Shown: positions 32,801 through 33,076 of the stretch, in pieces
How positions within the stretch are numbered: the first letter of the stretch is position 1
Layout of the letters: each line of letters begins with the position of its first letter
NCBI GenBank assembly: GCA_900319865.1
Contig: ONQD01000031.1
Coordinates: forward strand, 1-33,076
Reading direction: 5' to 3'
Length of the DNA stretch: 33,076 bases
From: an uncultured Bacteroidales bacterium
GTDB taxonomy: Bacteria > Bacteroidota > Bacteroidia > Bacteroidales > P3
Made by a program: the position numbers and the translations under genes
The notes under the pieces: generated by a model
What the model saw: the letters and a program-made list of their open reading frames with translations, nothing else
What the model was told of the DNA's origin: nothing
The model's database searches: none

Positions 32801-33076
32801 CCTTTATATCTCCAACGACAATGGCACTTCAAATAGCTATAGCACTAGCAGTACCTCTTACACCTACGCTATCCGTTCCTTCGACCTTACTGACTCTGGC
32901 GAATATGCCTATGGATACGACTGGAAGTGTCAGGGCGAAAGCCACAATTACGATTTCTGCCGTGCATTCCTTGCTCCTGCTTCCTATCAATGGACAGCAG
33001 GCGTGAATCCTGCAGGCAGCACCTATAGTTTTAGAAACTGGGAAATACCTTCCGGATGGATTGAACTGACCGAGGA
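29892..33076 (+). CDS. Large repeat-containing surface protein, C-terminus beyond window
   Basis: An open frame of 1061 codons runs off the right edge with no stop. ATG 29892 and ATG 29898 are both possible; the second gives the classic signal peptide MKKLLISMLLAILLLPLASQAQ. Domains: a ~190-residue beta module (about 25-205, YNVSVGSGTSTNEYVP ... WTNIALTTPFTYSDTGDLIIAV); an FN3 (about 204-296, ITWHENGTATSWELVV); a jelly-roll domain (about 297-461, LPYSANFEGL ... FVVDYIPNC); then two ~370-residue units, each FN3 + jelly-roll (CDFEQ, WKCQGESH) + FN3, the second cut by the window edge. The first module resembles modules in the upstream giant protein. A T9SS sorting domain is expected but would lie outside the window. 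Confidence 0.88.
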   Translation, partial: MQMKKLLISMLLAILLLPLASQAQTHYNVSVGSGTSTNEYVPDHTYYSYSLVQTIYPANEVGIAGVIDTLSFQVNDYGATRNVAIYMAEVTTSPFSYSSGWVAGSHFQLVYTGNVSFTTGWTNIALTTPFTYSDTGDLIIAVIDNTGSYEDDPTEFLGTNVSTNRSIYDYNDDDPYSITSPGTYYSLSSFVPNIRLGITSTATYCAAPSDVTIHNIVNDEATITWHENGTATSWELVVSDVPVTDFSSATVITVYDTSYNVTGLSGNTLYYVYVHAVCDASSSSAWTSATTFTSSCLGFTSLPYSANFEGLSTGQLPNCWLQLTQGTSGAGTFPAAYAYAPNARNSSVYFEFESNSGQTEVAALPAMNDINLLQLSFYASVMNTNFTLEAGVMEDSLFVPVDTVALTAGSGNNWGGSYYPYTVYFNNYSGTGNRIALRVTCPTTSSYTLMMEDFVVDYIPNCLPPSNLVMDSASVDWMAISWTENGSASSWVVEYDTVAIPASQLGMGVANMVTVTGTPNTVLTNLDTATTYYIYVYANCGEYSTAVSLTASTLSGLAATVPYFCDFEQDGPNGWELVNGTQTNQWHVGTATSNGGSRSVYVSNDNGSSNSYTTGTISYTYALRTINFSESGEYSFSYDWKCQGESHYYDFGRVFLAPSSYQWNAGVNPASSTYSFATWSTPAGWIELTENFSSPRTMSQSSSWRTASGTFILTSAGTYNLVLAWANDASGGTQPPLAVDNVSILRNTCPAPYGLTVTNAQPYEVTLSWNAGGTESEWMISYGDQVEYATDTTATIYGLTPDTTYHFVLRAVCGVDDTSRPISINVTTPPTCPAPSNFAATGSSVDWITLTWQETGEATSWVVEYDTVPIPASQLGQGVAGQEIVSGVPSTTINGLDTATTYYFYVYADCSGDYSSAASLTATTLAALPAEVPYSCDFEQAGPNGWDLINGSQTNKWYVGSATNHGGNQSLYISNDNGTSNSYSTSSTSYTYAIRSFDLTDSGEYAYGYDWKCQGESHNYDFCRAFLAPASYQWTAGVNPAGSTYSFRNWEIPSGWIELTE
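31275..33076 (+). repeat. 1.11-kb in-gene tandem repeat (one full unit, one partial)
   Basis: Unit 1 spans 31275-32384 and unit 2 begins at 32385 and leaves the window. Matching landmarks lie 1110 bp apart: the TGC opening each unit (31275 and 32385) and the codons for SWVVEYDTV (about 31359 and 32469). The distance rises to 1113 bp at the SGEY segment (31785 and 32898), so the copies differ by a one-codon indel. Protein similarity is high in DFEQxGPNGW, YTYAxR and DWKCQGESH, while synonymous sites have diverged. Confidence 0.85.

Overview
The window looks like a chromosomal segment of a Bacteroidales-type Bacteroidota, probably an uncultured gut or environmental lineage (inference). Evidence seen directly: repeated TAnnTTTG -7 promoter boxes, type IX secretion (T9SS) C-terminal sorting domains, a DPP4 peptidase whose catalytic-residue spacing matches the Porphyromonas enzyme, families largely restricted to Bacteroidota (DUF4271, probable DUF5020), and start sites without strong Shine-Dalgarno sequences.

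Layout. (1) 1-1526: the 3' end of a 5S rRNA gene and its terminator, a 9-nt tandem repeat, a short MGMT-like protein, a small membrane-anchored protein and a TfoX N-terminal-domain protein. (2) 1865-7980: four exported proteins on the + strand. These are a VIT/vWA/TonB-C protein behind a possible pseudoknot leader, a translationally coupled lipoprotein with a caspase-like His/Cys arrangement, a carboxypeptidase-regulatory plus DUF5020-like barrel protein, and a DUF6794-like protein. (3) 7981-8414: non-coding DNA in which the + strand switches from C-rich to G-rich at a hairpin near 8190, inside an 11-nt direct repeat. (4) 8415-17308: + strand genes with G-rich coding strands. They are a DUF5131 protein, a PqqD / HprK-like kinase / signal-peptidase-VanZ fusion cassette, a Dpm1-like glycosyltransferase, DPP4, an SDR oxidoreductase, a PLD-like protein, a LiaF-like membrane protein and a DnaQ-like exonuclease. 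(5) 17313-22672: a minus-strand operon transcribed as C25 (gingipain-like) peptidase, DUF4271, hemD, rnpA, yidD. (6) 22771-33076: two very large surface proteins built from FN3, CUB, jelly-roll and other beta modules. The second gene runs off the window and carries 1.11-kb internal tandem repeats. A strong terminator and a cluster of small hairpins lie between them.

How the genes fit together. The right third is a cell-surface locus: a secreted cysteine peptidase diverges from a giant T9SS adhesin-like protein, and both end in a type A sorting domain. The middle holds a small peptide-handling cassette (PqqD carrier, kinase-like ATPase, signal peptidase fused to VanZ) with no visible precursor or radical SAM enzyme inside it. 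The left block pairs an envelope vWA/TonB protein with a possible protease lipoprotein in overlapping genes. The most unusual observations are that pair and its candidate leader RNA, the PqqD/HprK/S26-VanZ cassette, and the abrupt strand-composition switch near 8.2 kb. All functional statements rest on motif reading; no database search was possible.
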